This document shows, one piece after another, positions 53,092 to 62,139 of a DNA stretch of 64,000 bases (position 1 is its first letter; each line of letters starts with the position of its first letter). A program made the position numbers and the translations under genes. The stretch is from NCBI GenBank assembly GCA_964244585.1, contig CAXTJM010000005.1, positions 62,001-126,000 of the forward strand. The letters run 5' to 3'. The notes beneath the pieces were generated by a model. It was not told the origin of the DNA. It saw nothing but the letters and a program-made list of their open reading frames with translations, and made no database searches. This DNA is from LMUY01 sp964244585. Lineage in GTDB: Bacteria > Pseudomonadota > Alphaproteobacteria > Acetobacterales > Acetobacteraceae.

Positions 53092-54415
53092 GGCGGTTGG
53101 CGGGCCGTGCCAGGCCGAGATGGTCGCGCAAGGTCGTGCCGGCATAGTCCTGGCGGAACACGCCGCGCCGCTGCAGCTCCGGCACGACGGCGGCGACGAA
53201 CGCCTCCAACCCGTCCGGCAGCGTCGGGAAGGTCAGCATGAAGCCGTCGCAGGCGCCCGCTTCCAGCCAGGCCTGCATGTGGTCGGCGATGGTGGCGACG
53301 GAGCCGCACAGGGTCTTGTTGCCGCGCTCGTAGCGCATGTAGAGCTGCCGCAGGGTCAGCCGCTCCGTGCGGATCATCTCGACGATGCGGTCGAAATACA
53401 TCTTGTGCAGGTTCGCCGTGCGGGGAATGCGATCCTCCGGGATCGGCTCGTCCAGCGGCAGGTCGGACAGGTCCACTTCCAGGTCCATGCCCAGGCGCAG
53501 CCGGCCGACATCCGGGTGGATCAGGCCTTGCAGGGCCGCGTATTTGTCCGCGGCCTGCGCATCCGTCTCGCCGACGATCACCGGCAGCCCGGCCAGGACC
53601 TTCAGCGCGTCCGGCGGGCGGCCGTATTTCGCCATGCGCCCCTTCAGATCCGCGTAGAAGGCACGGGACCGGTCGATGGCGGTGTTGGAGGCGAACACCA
53701 CCTCCGCCGTCTCGGCCGCGAACTCCTTGCCGGTCTCCGAGGCGCCGGCCTGGATGATGACGGGCTGGCCTTGCGGGGCGCGTTCGATGTTCAGCGCGCC
53801 GTCCACCGCGAAATGTGGCCCCTTGTGATGCACCGCGTGCTGCTTGGCCGGGTCGAAGAACAGCCCCTGCCCGCGGTCGCGGATGAAGGCGTCGTCCTCC
53901 CAGCTATCCCACAGCGCCTGCACCACCGAGACGAATTCCTGCGCCCGGGCGTAGCGGTCGGCGTGCGGCGCCAGCGCGGCGTGGCCGAAATTGCGGGCGG
54001 CGAAATCGTTGGCGGAGGTGACGACGTTCCACCCGGCCCGGCCGCCGCTGATATGGTCCAGCGAGGCGAATTGCCGCGCCACGTTGTACGGCTCGCTGAA
54101 GCTGGTGCTGACGGTGCCGCCCAACCCGATCCGGCTGGTGGCGCCGGCCAGGGCGGAAAGCAGCGTCACCGGCTCGAACACGTTCATGAACAGCGGGAAA
54201 CGCGCGTAGGCTTGCAGCATCTCGGTCCGCGCCGCCGGCGTGTCGGCGATGAAGATCAGGTCGAACTTGCCCTCCTCCGCCACCTGCGCCAGGCGGCGGT
54301 AATGGCCCATATCGGTGCCCCCGGTGGGCGTCGTCGCCGGATGCAGCCAGGACGCGACGTGGGACCCGGTGCCGGACGCCAGCAGCGCCAGCGCCATCTG
54401 CCGCCCGGCGGTCAT
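53063..54415 (-). CDS. LLM-class flavin-dependent monooxygenase (NtaA/SnaA/DszA type), copy 1
   Basis: This 450-residue TIM-barrel, FMNH2-using monooxygenase group acts on chelators, sulfones and related compounds. It starts MTAGRQMALALLASGTGSH, then KFDLIFIADTPAARTEML, the FMN-phosphate region NVVTSANDFAARNFG, GQPVIIQAGASETGKEFAA and a C-terminal VVPELQRRGVFRQDY. A separate flavin reductase supplies FMNH2; none is adjacent. Its ATG overlaps the stop of copy 2 as ATGA. The two proteins are alike over their full length, so this is a tandem duplication. The natural substrate is presumably what the surrounding ABC transporter brings in. Confidence 0.9.
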   Translation of the reverse strand: MTAGRQMALALLASGTGSHVASWLHPATTPTGGTDMGHYRRLAQVAEEGKFDLIFIADTPAARTEMLQAYARFPLFMNVFEPVTLLSALAGATSRIGLGGTVSTSFSEPYNVARQFASLDHISGGRAGWNVVTSANDFAARNFGHAALAPHADRYARAQEFVSVVQALWDSWEDDAFIRDRGQGLFFDPAKQHAVHHKGPHFAVDGALNIERAPQGQPVIIQAGASETGKEFAAETAEVVFASNTAIDRSRAFYADLKGRMAKYGRPPDALKVLAGLPVIVGETDAQAADKYAALQGLIHPDVGRLRLGMDLEVDLSDLPLDEPIPEDRIPRTANLHKMYFDRIVEMIRTERLTLRQLYMRYERGNKTLCGSVATIADHMQAWLEAGACDGFMLTFPTLPDGLEAFVAAVVPELQRRGVFRQDYAGTTLRDHLGLARPANRHAGRARAAE

Positions 54416-55758
54416 GCCGCGTGCTCCGCCACATGCCGGTTGGCTGGCCGGTGCAGCCCCAGATGGTCGCGCAAGGTGGTCCCCTGGTATTCGCGCCGGA
54501 ACAGGCCGCGGCGCTGCAATTCCGGCACGACGCGATGCACCAGGTCTTCCAGACCCTTCGGCTGCAAATGCAGGATGAACATGAACCCGTCGGCCGCCCC
54601 GGTGGTGAACCATTCCTCCATCACGTCGGCCACGTGCTGCGGCGTGCCGCGGACCGACCGGGTGCCCCGTTCGTAGCGCATGTAGAGCTGGCGCAGGGTC
54701 GGCCGCTCCTGCCGGATCATGCGGGCGATCTCGTTGAAGTAGCCCTTGTGGAAGTTGGAGGTGGCGGGGATCAGGTCCTCCGGCACCGGCTCGTCCAACG
54801 GCAGCCCGGACAGGTCGGTTTCCAGGTCCATCGACAGGCGCATGCGGCCGACATCGGGGTGGACCATGGCCTGCAACTCGGCATGCTTGTCCTCCGCCTC
54901 CTGCATGCTTTCGCCCACCACGACCGGCATGCCGGCCAGCAGCTTCAGCGCGTCCGGATGGCGACCGAAGCCCGGCATGCGGCCCTTCAGGTCGGCATAG
55001 TAGGCGCGGCCGGCCTCGACATCGACCGCGGAGCCGAACACGACCTCCGCCGTCTCCGCCGCCAACGCCCGGCCGGTGTCGGACGCGCCGGCCTGGATGA
55101 TGACGGGGCGGCCCTGCGGCGTGCGGGCGATGTTCAGCGCGCCGTCCACGGTGAAATGCGGCCCATGGTGATGCACCGCGTGCAGCTTCGCCGGGTCGAA
55201 GAACACGCCCTGCTCGCGGTCACGGATGAAGGCGTCGTCCTCCCAGCTGTCCCACAGCGCCGTGGTGACGGCCACGAACTCGCGCGCCCGGGCATACCGG
55301 TCGGCATGCGGCGCCAGCTTGGCGTGGCCGAAATTGCGCGCCGCGAAGTCGTTGGCGGAGGTGACCACGTTCCACGCCGCCCGCCCGCGGCTGATATGGT
55401 CCAGGGAGGCGAATTGCCGCGCGATGTTGTAGGGCTCGCTGAAGCTGGTGCTGGCAGTGCCGCCCAGCCCGATGAACCGCGTGGCGCCCGCGATGGCGGC
55501 CAGCGCGGTCACCGGCTCCAGCACGTTCATGAACAGTGGGAAGCGGCTCCAGGCGTGCAGGTTGGTGGTGCGCGCGGCCGGGGTATCGGCGATGAAGAAC
55601 ATGTCGAACCGCCCAAGCTCGGCCAATTGCGCGAGGGAGATGTAGGCCGCGATATCGGTGTCGGCGTCGAGCTGGGTGCTCGGGTGCATCCATCCGGCCG
55701 GATGCGCCCCGGTCAGATGGGCGGAGAACGACAGGTGCATCTGCCGGGGCGTGGTCAT
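54412..55758 (-). CDS. LLM-class flavin-dependent monooxygenase (NtaA/SnaA/DszA type), copy 2
   Basis: This 448-residue paralogue of the next gene has the same blocks: GRFDMFFIADTPAARTTNLH, NVVTSANDFAARNFGHAKLA, GRPVIIQAGASDTGRALAA, MPVVVGESMQEAEDKHAELQ and VVPELQRRGLFRREYQGTT. The proteins differ mostly in the C-terminal third and in the loops around residues 230-300, where substrate is bound, which suggests that the copies act on different compounds or successive steps. It begins 4 bp after the binding protein gene. Two monooxygenases within an import operon indicate intracellular oxidation of an imported organic compound. Confidence 0.9.
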   Translation of the reverse strand: MTTPRQMHLSFSAHLTGAHPAGWMHPSTQLDADTDIAAYISLAQLAELGRFDMFFIADTPAARTTNLHAWSRFPLFMNVLEPVTALAAIAGATRFIGLGGTASTSFSEPYNIARQFASLDHISRGRAAWNVVTSANDFAARNFGHAKLAPHADRYARAREFVAVTTALWDSWEDDAFIRDREQGVFFDPAKLHAVHHHGPHFTVDGALNIARTPQGRPVIIQAGASDTGRALAAETAEVVFGSAVDVEAGRAYYADLKGRMPGFGRHPDALKLLAGMPVVVGESMQEAEDKHAELQAMVHPDVGRMRLSMDLETDLSGLPLDEPVPEDLIPATSNFHKGYFNEIARMIRQERPTLRQLYMRYERGTRSVRGTPQHVADVMEEWFTTGAADGFMFILHLQPKGLEDLVHRVVPELQRRGLFRREYQGTTLRDHLGLHRPANRHVAEHAA

Positions 55759-55762
55759 CGCG

Positions 55763-56821
55763 TCAGCCCAGCAGCCAGTCCTGGAAGCGCTCCTGTATCT
55801 TGTCGCGGTTGGCTGCCCACCAGAGATCGTCCGAGGGCACCAGCCCCTTGATGTTCTCCGGCGAGGTGGCGAGCAGCTTGGCGCGTTCCGGGGAGATGAA
55901 GTCGTAGGCCTTCTGGTTGGTCGGCGCGTTCGCCACCGTGTTGGAGTAGACGGCCTGCTGCTCCGGCTTCATGCAGTAGCGCACGAACTTGCGCGCCAGA
56001 TCGGCCCGCGGCGTGCCTTTGGGGATGGACCACCCGTCGGTCGAATACAGGCCTTGCGTCCACACCATCTTGACCGGGGCGCCGCCCTCGATCGCCGCAT
56101 AGGCCCGGCCGCCCCAGGTGTCGGTGAGGTCCACTTCGCCGTTTTGCAGGATCTGGGTGTTCTGCGCCCCGCTGGTCCACCAGACCTTGATCGCCGGCTT
56201 GATGCGGTCGAGCATCTTGAACGCCCGGTCCACGTCGATCGGGTAGAGCTGGCTGGCGGGCACCCCGTCCGCCATCAGCGCGCCTTCCAGCATGCCCGTG
56301 ACGCCTTTGTACAAGCCGCGGCGGCCCGGGAATTTCGCCACGTTCCAATAATCCGCCCAGCCGTTCGGGCCGCCATTGGGAAACCGGTCGGCCCGGTAGG
56401 CCAGGATGGTGCAGAACACGGAGAACCCGAACCAGTTGGGCCTCAGCATGCCGGGCACCAGCGTCGTGACCTCGTCGGCCGCGATGTCGAGCGGGTCCAG
56501 GTAGTCCTTCGGCTTGGTCAGGTAGGCCACCATGGCCGGCGTCACCATGCACAGGTCCCAGATATAGCTCCGCGTATCGACGAGCAGCTTGAACTGCGTG
56601 ATCGGGTCCGATTCGTGCGCGACGTTGACGACCCGGATGCCGGTGTCCTTTTCGAACGGGTCGTAGAACGCCTTGCGGATGGCGGCGGCCGGCGCCCCGC
56701 CCACGTCGGCAACCGTGATCTGGTCGGCGCCGAATGCCCGTCCGCTCCAAACCGCCGGTGCCGCCAGGCTGATCGCGGCGGCCTTGATCGCGTTGCGGCG
56801 CGATATCGTCATCCTGCCCAT
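55763..56821 (-). CDS. Tat-exported periplasmic binding protein (PotD/iron-type ABC)
   Basis: This 352-residue precursor has a twin-arginine-like signal (SRRNAIKAAAISLAAPAVWS). The mature protein is a group I periplasmic binding protein: QITVADVGGAPAAAIRKAFY, DPFEKDTGIRVVNVAHESDP, GEVDLTDTWGGRAYAAIEGG and YCMKPEQQAVYSNTVANAPT. Polyamine, phosphonate and spermidine-like proteins share this fold; the ligand is not evident. The ATG at 56821 follows GAGGGAG by about 9 bp; an ATG at 56812 is possible. It lies between the ATPase gene (13 bp) and monooxygenase copy 2. Confidence 0.88.
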   Translation of the reverse strand: MGRMTISRRNAIKAAAISLAAPAVWSGRAFGADQITVADVGGAPAAAIRKAFYDPFEKDTGIRVVNVAHESDPITQFKLLVDTRSYIWDLCMVTPAMVAYLTKPKDYLDPLDIAADEVTTLVPGMLRPNWFGFSVFCTILAYRADRFPNGGPNGWADYWNVAKFPGRRGLYKGVTGMLEGALMADGVPASQLYPIDVDRAFKMLDRIKPAIKVWWTSGAQNTQILQNGEVDLTDTWGGRAYAAIEGGAPVKMVWTQGLYSTDGWSIPKGTPRADLARKFVRYCMKPEQQAVYSNTVANAPTNQKAYDFISPERAKLLATSPENIKGLVPSDDLWWAANRDKIQERFQDWLLG

Positions 56822-56834
56822 GCGTCCCACTCCC

Positions 56835-57932
56835 TCACATCGGTAACACCCGGACGCGATCCGGGGCCCACGCCACCGCGACCGTGTCGCCCAAGACCGG
56901 CCCAGGAACCGGAGGCCGGCGGACCGTCACCACGACGCCGGAGCCCAGGGCCACCAGCAGCCGCGCATCCGCCCCGGCATAGACGATTTCCACGACCGTG
57001 CCGGTGAGCCCGGCCGGCGCCACGTCGAGCGTCATGTGCTCGGGACGGATCAGCAGGGCGGCCTGGCTGCCAGGCGATCGGCCCGACCCGTCGGGCGGCA
57101 GCGGGAACGATCCGTCGGCGGTCTCGATCCGGCTGCCGCAGGCGGCGATGCGGCCCGGCAGCACGTTGGAAATTCCGATGAACCCGGCGGCGAACAGGGT
57201 CTGCGGCCGCTCGTAGATGTCCGCCGGCGTGCCGATCTGCTCGACCCGCGCGCAGTTCATCAGGCAGATGCGGTCGGACAGGGCGAGCGCCTCGTCCTGG
57301 TCGTGGGTGACGAACAGGATCGTCGCGCCGGTTTGCCGATGCAGCCGCTTGATCTCGATCTGCATCGTCTCGCGCAGCTTGCGGTCGAGCGCGCCGAGCG
57401 GCTCATCCATGAGGATGAGCGAGGGCTGGTATACGAAGCACCGGGCCAGCGCCACGCGCTGCTGCTGGCCGCCGGACAACTCACGCGGGAAGCGGGTCCG
57501 CAGCGGAGACAAACCCACCATGTCCAGTGCATCCGCCACGCGGCGGCGCAGGTCGGCGCCCTTGATCTTGCGCACGTCCAACGCGAAGGCCACGTTTTCC
57601 TCCACGGTCATGTGGGGGAACAGGGCATAGTTCTGGAACACGACGCCCATGCGGCGTTGATGCACGGGCGTGTTCGTCCGGTCCGCGCCGTCGATCAGCA
57701 GGCGTCCGGACGTCGGCTCGACCAGGCCGCAAATCACTTGCAGCAGCGTCGTCTTGCCGGAGCCGGACGGGCCGAGGATGGTGAGGAATTCGCCGTGCCC
57801 GACCGTCAGGTCGCTCGGCTGCAAGGCGACGACCTCGCCGTAGCGCTTGCTGATGCCCAACGCCATCAATTTCGGCGTCTGCTGCACCGCGTCCTGCCCG
57901 ACCGCCTCCATCCTCCCGGGCGCCATGCTCAT
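56835..57932 (-). CDS. ABC transporter ATP-binding protein (PotA/FbpC type)
   Basis: This 365-residue ATPase has Walker A LGPSGSGKTTLLQVI, Q-loop VVFQNYALFPHMTV, signature RELSGGQQQRVALARC, Walker B LILMDEPLGALDRKLRE and H-loop LFVTHDQDEAL, then a C-terminal TOBE-like domain (IGISNVLPGRIAACGS, LLIRPEHMTLDV). The layout is that of importers for polyamines, iron or organic acids. It is the first gene of the operon ATPase, binding protein, monooxygenases, permease. Start uncertain: ATG 57932, 57926 and 57911 are in frame; the residues before KLMALGISKRYGE vary. Confidence 0.9.
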   Translation of the reverse strand: MSMAPGRMEAVGQDAVQQTPKLMALGISKRYGEVVALQPSDLTVGHGEFLTILGPSGSGKTTLLQVICGLVEPTSGRLLIDGADRTNTPVHQRRMGVVFQNYALFPHMTVEENVAFALDVRKIKGADLRRRVADALDMVGLSPLRTRFPRELSGGQQQRVALARCFVYQPSLILMDEPLGALDRKLRETMQIEIKRLHRQTGATILFVTHDQDEALALSDRICLMNCARVEQIGTPADIYERPQTLFAAGFIGISNVLPGRIAACGSRIETADGSFPLPPDGSGRSPGSQAALLIRPEHMTLDVAPAGLTGTVVEIVYAGADARLLVALGSGVVVTVRRPPVPGPVLGDTVAVAWAPDRVRVLPM

Positions 57933-58047
57933 CGTCACAGGACGCGTTCCCCGCTGCAACCTTCGACGGCTGGCATAGCAAGGATCGTGCTAGCGCCCTG
58001 CTGCCGATCCTGCCGCGCCGGTTGGCGACCCTCGCGCGCAACATGGC

Positions 58048-58878
58048 TCAATCCGCCATGAAGCCGCTGATCCGTCCCCGCAACGTCTTCCAATAGTAGC
58101 GGGCGGCGAACAGACGATACCGCGCCAAGTTCACGACGACGCCGCCGAGCGGCCGTAGAAAGAACGACAGGGTCACTGGCAGCGGTGGGCCATGCCGCCG
58201 CAGGACGCGGCCGAGCCCGGTGCCGTAATCATAGGCACGCGAAGTGGCTTCCGGCGTGAGCTGTTTCTCCGGATGGATGACGTTCAATCGCGTATTGTAA
58301 TACGCCTTTCCGCCGAGCTTGATGGCGCGGATCGCCAGGTCGGTCTCTTCCGCGGACCCGAAGGCGGCCCCCACGCCCAGCGATTCGTCGAAACCGCTGA
58401 TCTGCTGCAGCCGATCGCGCCGGATGAAGAAGTTGAAGGCGATGACGCTCGTCCAGACGTTGGCCAGCGAAATGGCGCCGTCCGTCTTGGTCCATCGGCC
58501 AGACCCTCTGATGCCGTTGGGAGAGATCGCCGGGCCTGACAGCAACTCCAGCGAGGCATCGGCGGCGAACTGGTTCGATACGAACTGCAGTACATCGGGG
58601 GGATAGACGCAATCGTCATCGGGAAAGCCGATGATCTCCCCCGTGCAACCCGCCAGCCCGGCGTTCCGGGCACGGGACAGGCCGCGCAACTCGGTCCTGA
58701 CATGCCGAATGGCGATCTTGTCGGAAAAGGCCGCGACCACCGCCGCCAGCCGGTCGTCGGTGTTCTGGTCGACGACGACGAGCTCGAAATCATGACAGCT
58801 CTGCGCTGCCAGCGATTCGAACAGGCAATGTAGTTCTGCCCGCCGTCCAAGCGTCGCAGTTATGAGCGAAAATCTCAT
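58048..58878 (-). CDS. Glycosyltransferase family 2
   Basis: This 276-residue GT-A enzyme starts MRFSLITATLGRRAELHCLF. The UDP-sugar-binding Asp motif is ELVVVDQNTDD, the acceptor/metal motif GFPDDDCVYPPDVL, and a second acidic block is FGSAEETDLAIRA. This is an inverting transferase, possibly with a C-terminal membrane-associated helix. The gene lies 100 bp downstream of another GT2 gene on the same strand, so both may act on one glycan. The sugar cannot be told. Confidence 0.88.
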   Translation of the reverse strand: MRFSLITATLGRRAELHCLFESLAAQSCHDFELVVVDQNTDDRLAAVVAAFSDKIAIRHVRTELRGLSRARNAGLAGCTGEIIGFPDDDCVYPPDVLQFVSNQFAADASLELLSGPAISPNGIRGSGRWTKTDGAISLANVWTSVIAFNFFIRRDRLQQISGFDESLGVGAAFGSAEETDLAIRAIKLGGKAYYNTRLNVIHPEKQLTPEATSRAYDYGTGLGRVLRRHGPPLPVTLSFFLRPLGGVVVNLARYRLFAARYYWKTLRGRISGFMAD

Positions 58879-58978
58879 TTCCAGCGAACCATTCCTACGC
58901 TAACCAGTCAGATGATCGCTTGGGGACGTGCCGCTTGTCCTACCAGCGGCGACCCGGTGGGCCGGGCATTTTCAACAC

Positions 58979-60079
58979 TCATTTCGATCCGGCCACGGCC
59001 CGGCTGCCCTTCGCGAAATGAATTAAATACCGAAACAACTTCGACCGCGAGGTTTGCCCACGGCCGCGTAGGAAGAGCTTGGCGACGACCCCGGCAGGGG
59101 CGATGCCCAGGAGGAGAAACCAAGCGGCCCATAACAGGCGTCCCATGCGGCTGACATCCGGGGCGACGAAGGCAGCCCTCACCCCGAGCATCGTCAGCCC
59201 GGTGCGCGAGTCCCGCGCGATCGGATGATCCGCCGGGGCCAACCGCAGCGATAGCAGCCGGTATTCGACCAGTTGCGGCACGGGCAGGTCGGCATACGGC
59301 ACGACCGAATAGCCCGAAGCCGCCGCGACTTCGACGAATGCCCCGTGCAGCACGGCATCGAAACGGACGGCGCGGGTCAGAGAAGCCAGGTTTACGTTGT
59401 CGCGCGCCTGTGCCCATGCATTGCTGCCATGCACGCGATAATTCGCCATTGCCCGCGGCAGCGACACGACGCGGCCAAATAGCGGCGCCATCTTGTTCAG
59501 ATACCCGTCTGGCGACTTGAAGATGCGTTCGGCCGGAATTGGCAGGACCTGTTCCAAGTAACGCCGGCCATAGGCGTTCCCGGAGGAAACCGACCACGGG
59601 TAGTAGCCCGTCGCCAAGGATCGTCGCAAGACTTCATCCGGATCGAGGCTGGCAGAGAAAAACGGGAACGGCATTCCCTGATCGACCCCGTCGCGATCCA
59701 CCGTCGTCAGGCGAAACTGCACTTTCGAGACATCTGGCTGCCATGCCGCCAGGACCACGTCGAGGCAGTCGGGTTCCAGCCAGTCATCGGCGTCCAGGAA
59801 CGCGACCACGTCGCCGCTGCTCGCGGCGAAGCCGGCGTTCAGCGCACGGACATGACCGCCCGAGACATCGAGCAGGACCCTGACGACGGCACCGGGCAAT
59901 TCGGCGATGCGTTGGCGGCTGTCGTCGGTCGAGGCGTCGTCAACCACGACCACCTCGACCCGGCCGGATAATTGCGCCAGCGCGCTTTGCACAGACTGGT
60001 CGAGGAAGCGCCCGTAATTATGGTTGATGACGACCACGCTGCAAGCCAGCCCCCCGGCGGCGGCCCCGGCGGCGATCAT
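58979..60079 (-). CDS. Glycosyltransferase family 2 with C-terminal membrane segment
   Basis: This 366-residue protein starts GLACSVVVINHNYGRFLDQS and has VEVVVVDDASTDDSR, VVAFLDADDWLEPDCLDVVL (D-x-D metal site), SSGNAYGRRYLEQV and SPDGYLNKMAPL. A hydrophobic stretch near residues 312-330 (LLWAAWFLLLGIAPAGVVAK) may anchor it. It probably extends a surface polysaccharide. A short frame ends in ATGA across its start. The upstream 600 bp lack a clear gene. Confidence 0.88.
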   Translation of the reverse strand: MIAAGAAAGGLACSVVVINHNYGRFLDQSVQSALAQLSGRVEVVVVDDASTDDSRQRIAELPGAVVRVLLDVSGGHVRALNAGFAASSGDVVAFLDADDWLEPDCLDVVLAAWQPDVSKVQFRLTTVDRDGVDQGMPFPFFSASLDPDEVLRRSLATGYYPWSVSSGNAYGRRYLEQVLPIPAERIFKSPDGYLNKMAPLFGRVVSLPRAMANYRVHGSNAWAQARDNVNLASLTRAVRFDAVLHGAFVEVAAASGYSVVPYADLPVPQLVEYRLLSLRLAPADHPIARDSRTGLTMLGVRAAFVAPDVSRMGRLLWAAWFLLLGIAPAGVVAKLFLRGRGQTSRSKLFRYLIHFAKGSRAVAGSK

Positions 60080-60219
60080 GGCGCATCACCTGGAACGAGG
60101 CGGGCGCCCGGATCCAAGCCGACGAACATGGGCGAGTCCGTAACGAGCAACTCGGCCTGCCGACGTCCAGCCACCGACCGCCAAGCCAACAGAGCGGCGC
60201 TCCCATCGAGGCCGGTCAT
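60076..60219 (-). CDS. Possible small coupled ORF before the GT2 gene (doubtful)
   Basis: A short frame beginning at ATG 60219 (47 residues) ends with TGA overlapping the GT2 ATG as ATGA, the coupling seen elsewhere in this window. Codon third positions are less GC-rich than in the neighbours and no ribosome site is seen. The frame is open back to 60513, but that part reads poorly. No family recognised. Confidence 0.2.
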   Translation of the reverse strand: MTGLDGSAALLAWRSVAGRRQAELLVTDSPMFVGLDPGARLVPGDAP

Positions 60220-60683
60220 CGTGGCAGCGCACCCGGCGTATGGCCGAGCAAATGGAATCGGGACAGGTAGGCGGCCTGCAGGCGCCCGGACGCGCCGCCC
60301 CGGCCCGCGTCCAACAGGCACATGCCGGCGGCACGACGAGAAAGCAGAGCAACGACAACTAAAATCGCGAAGGCCGCTCGATCGCGGAGAGCGTTTGAGA
60401 CAAATAATACAAATCCCGACGCCATTGTCGCTTGCATGCGTATGTTTAACCCAGCCACGGCAAAACCGCACGCCCTCAACCTTCACGGCCGGAATTGTCG
60501 CGTGTCGAGACACATCATCGCCACGGACGACCCTGCCGCACCTGCTGGCGAAATGTCATTGCTGTGTCAGGCAAACCATGCGCCTGACTGCACTGGCGAC
60601 GGCGGGCAGCGCCTCCCCTTGCAGCCGATAGGGGCGACCGGGGCGCGTCGCACGACGGGACCAGGACGGGCGAGGCCTGCCCG
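60220..60683. other. Intergenic stretch without a convincing gene
   Basis: Between the GT2 gene and the HlyD gene there are about 600 bp. Part of it (60355-60470) is markedly more AT-rich than the surroundings, with tracts such as CAAATAATACAAATCC, and may hold the promoter of the glycosyltransferase genes. I see no repeat, tRNA or clear terminator. Confidence 0.5.
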
Positions 60684-62084
60684 TTACGGCTCCCGCATGG
60701 CATCCATCGCCACCGGCAGGGCACGACTGAAGATGTAGCTCAGCACGGTGCGCTTGCCGACCATGACATCGGCCGTGACCGGCATGCCTTGCGCCAGGCG
60801 GAAGCCTGCCGGGGTGTCATGCAGGTTGACCGAGTCGATGGTGACCTTGACCCGGTAGAAGCTCTCTCCCTGCGGCGGGGCCTGTCCGGCCGGCTGGCTG
60901 CCGCGCACCATCTGCTCGGGCTGCTGCTGGCTGGTGAAGCTGTCCGGGCTGACCACCCGCACCGTACCCGTTGCGGCTCCGTACTGGGCGAACGGGAAGG
61001 TGTCGAACTTGACCGTCACCGCGTCGCCGACATGCACGAAGCCGGCATCGCTGCCGGCCACCGACGCATCGACCTCGAGCGGCACGTCCAGCGGCACCAG
61101 CTTGAGCAACTGGTCGCCCGATTGCAGCACGGAACCGACCGACACCGGGGCGCGGCTGAACACCACGGCGTCCTGGTCGGCCCGGATCTCCACCAGTTGC
61201 GACTTCAGGCTGGCCTTGGCGAGGTTGCCCTGCGCCTCGTCGAGCTTGCGGCCCTGGTCCAGCAACGCCTGGGAGACCTTGGCGTGCCAGTCCTGGTCAT
61301 AAGCCGCCGCGTCGGCGCGCATGGCGGCCAGGTCGCCGGCCGCCGACTTGGCGGTGTGCTGTGCGTTCTGCAGATCGGACTGCATGGTCATCCGCTGGTC
61401 GGTGGCCTGGAGCCGGGTGAGCTGGCTGCCGATCCCCAGCCGCTCCAGCTCCGCCCGCTTGCCTTCGACCGTCGCCGCGACCTGCGTGCGCTCGGTGTAG
61501 GATTGCACGTCGCTCATCGACTTCGCCAAGGTCGCCAGCAGCCCGTCGATCTTCTGCTGGTAGTTTTCCAGCCGGAACATCCGCTCGGCCTTGCGCTGGG
61601 CGAAGATCGCCTGCTGCACCTGTGCGGCGTCGTCCATGGTGGACGGCAGGTAGTCAGCCCCGGTGCTTTCCGCGCGCAGCCGCTCCACCTCGGCCCGCAG
61701 GCTGGCGACCTGGCGCGTGTTCATCGTCTTGTCGGACGTCGTGAAGGTCGGGTCGAGCCGGGCAAGCAGATCGCCCTTGTGCACGACCTGTCCCTCCTGC
61801 ACCGCGAGCTCGCGCACGATCGAGGTTTCGAGCGGCTGCACCACGATCGTGCTCTGCGTCGCGACCACCTTGCCCGGCGCCGTCACCACCTTGTCGACCG
61901 GGATCAGCCCGGCCGCGGCGGCACAGGCCGCGAACAGGCTCGCCACCGTCCAGATCACGCCGCGCGCCGGCGCCTTCGGCCGCATGTCGAGCAGCACGGC
62001 GGACGGCGAATAGAACTCCAGCAAGGCCGGCATCTGCGACGATTGCGACCGGGTGAGCCGGGTGTCGGCGGTGGTCAGGCTCAC
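60684..62084 (-). CDS. HlyD-family type I secretion periplasmic adaptor
   Basis: This 466-residue membrane fusion protein has a short cytoplasmic N-terminus, one helix (IWTVASLFAACAAAAGLIPV), the start of the barrel VVTAPGKVVATQSTIVVQPL, lipoyl motif EGQVVHKGDLLARLDPT, a long alpha-helical hairpin (residues 130-300), the second lipoyl half AVVFSRAPVSVGSVLQSGD and beta-barrel. It bridges the ABC exporter and a TolC-type channel, which is not visible. It starts 55 bp after the ABC gene. The secreted substrate is unknown; the neighbouring glycosyltransferases hint at a surface-associated product. Confidence 0.92.
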   Translation of the reverse strand: MSLTTADTRLTRSQSSQMPALLEFYSPSAVLLDMRPKAPARGVIWTVASLFAACAAAAGLIPVDKVVTAPGKVVATQSTIVVQPLETSIVRELAVQEGQVVHKGDLLARLDPTFTTSDKTMNTRQVASLRAEVERLRAESTGADYLPSTMDDAAQVQQAIFAQRKAERMFRLENYQQKIDGLLATLAKSMSDVQSYTERTQVAATVEGKRAELERLGIGSQLTRLQATDQRMTMQSDLQNAQHTAKSAAGDLAAMRADAAAYDQDWHAKVSQALLDQGRKLDEAQGNLAKASLKSQLVEIRADQDAVVFSRAPVSVGSVLQSGDQLLKLVPLDVPLEVDASVAGSDAGFVHVGDAVTVKFDTFPFAQYGAATGTVRVVSPDSFTSQQQPEQMVRGSQPAGQAPPQGESFYRVKVTIDSVNLHDTPAGFRLAQGMPVTADVMVGKRTVLSYIFSRALPVAMDAMREP

Positions 62085-62139
62085 GATGCGCCTCCCTTTC
62101 TCGTCGGCGGATCGACCGCCACCATGGTGGCTGGCCGCA

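Noticed and set aside
51673..53241. 522-codon plus-strand frame opposite the fused permease, Gln/Arg/Gly rich
   Set aside because: Antisense shadow of hydrophobic codons, no domain.
60216..60479. Minus-strand frame with a segment (DAGRGGASGRLQAAYLSRF) resembling the C-terminal His loop of S9 peptidases
   Set aside because: The catalytic His position is Arg, the match is under 25 residues and the rest of the fold is missing; chance resemblance is likely.
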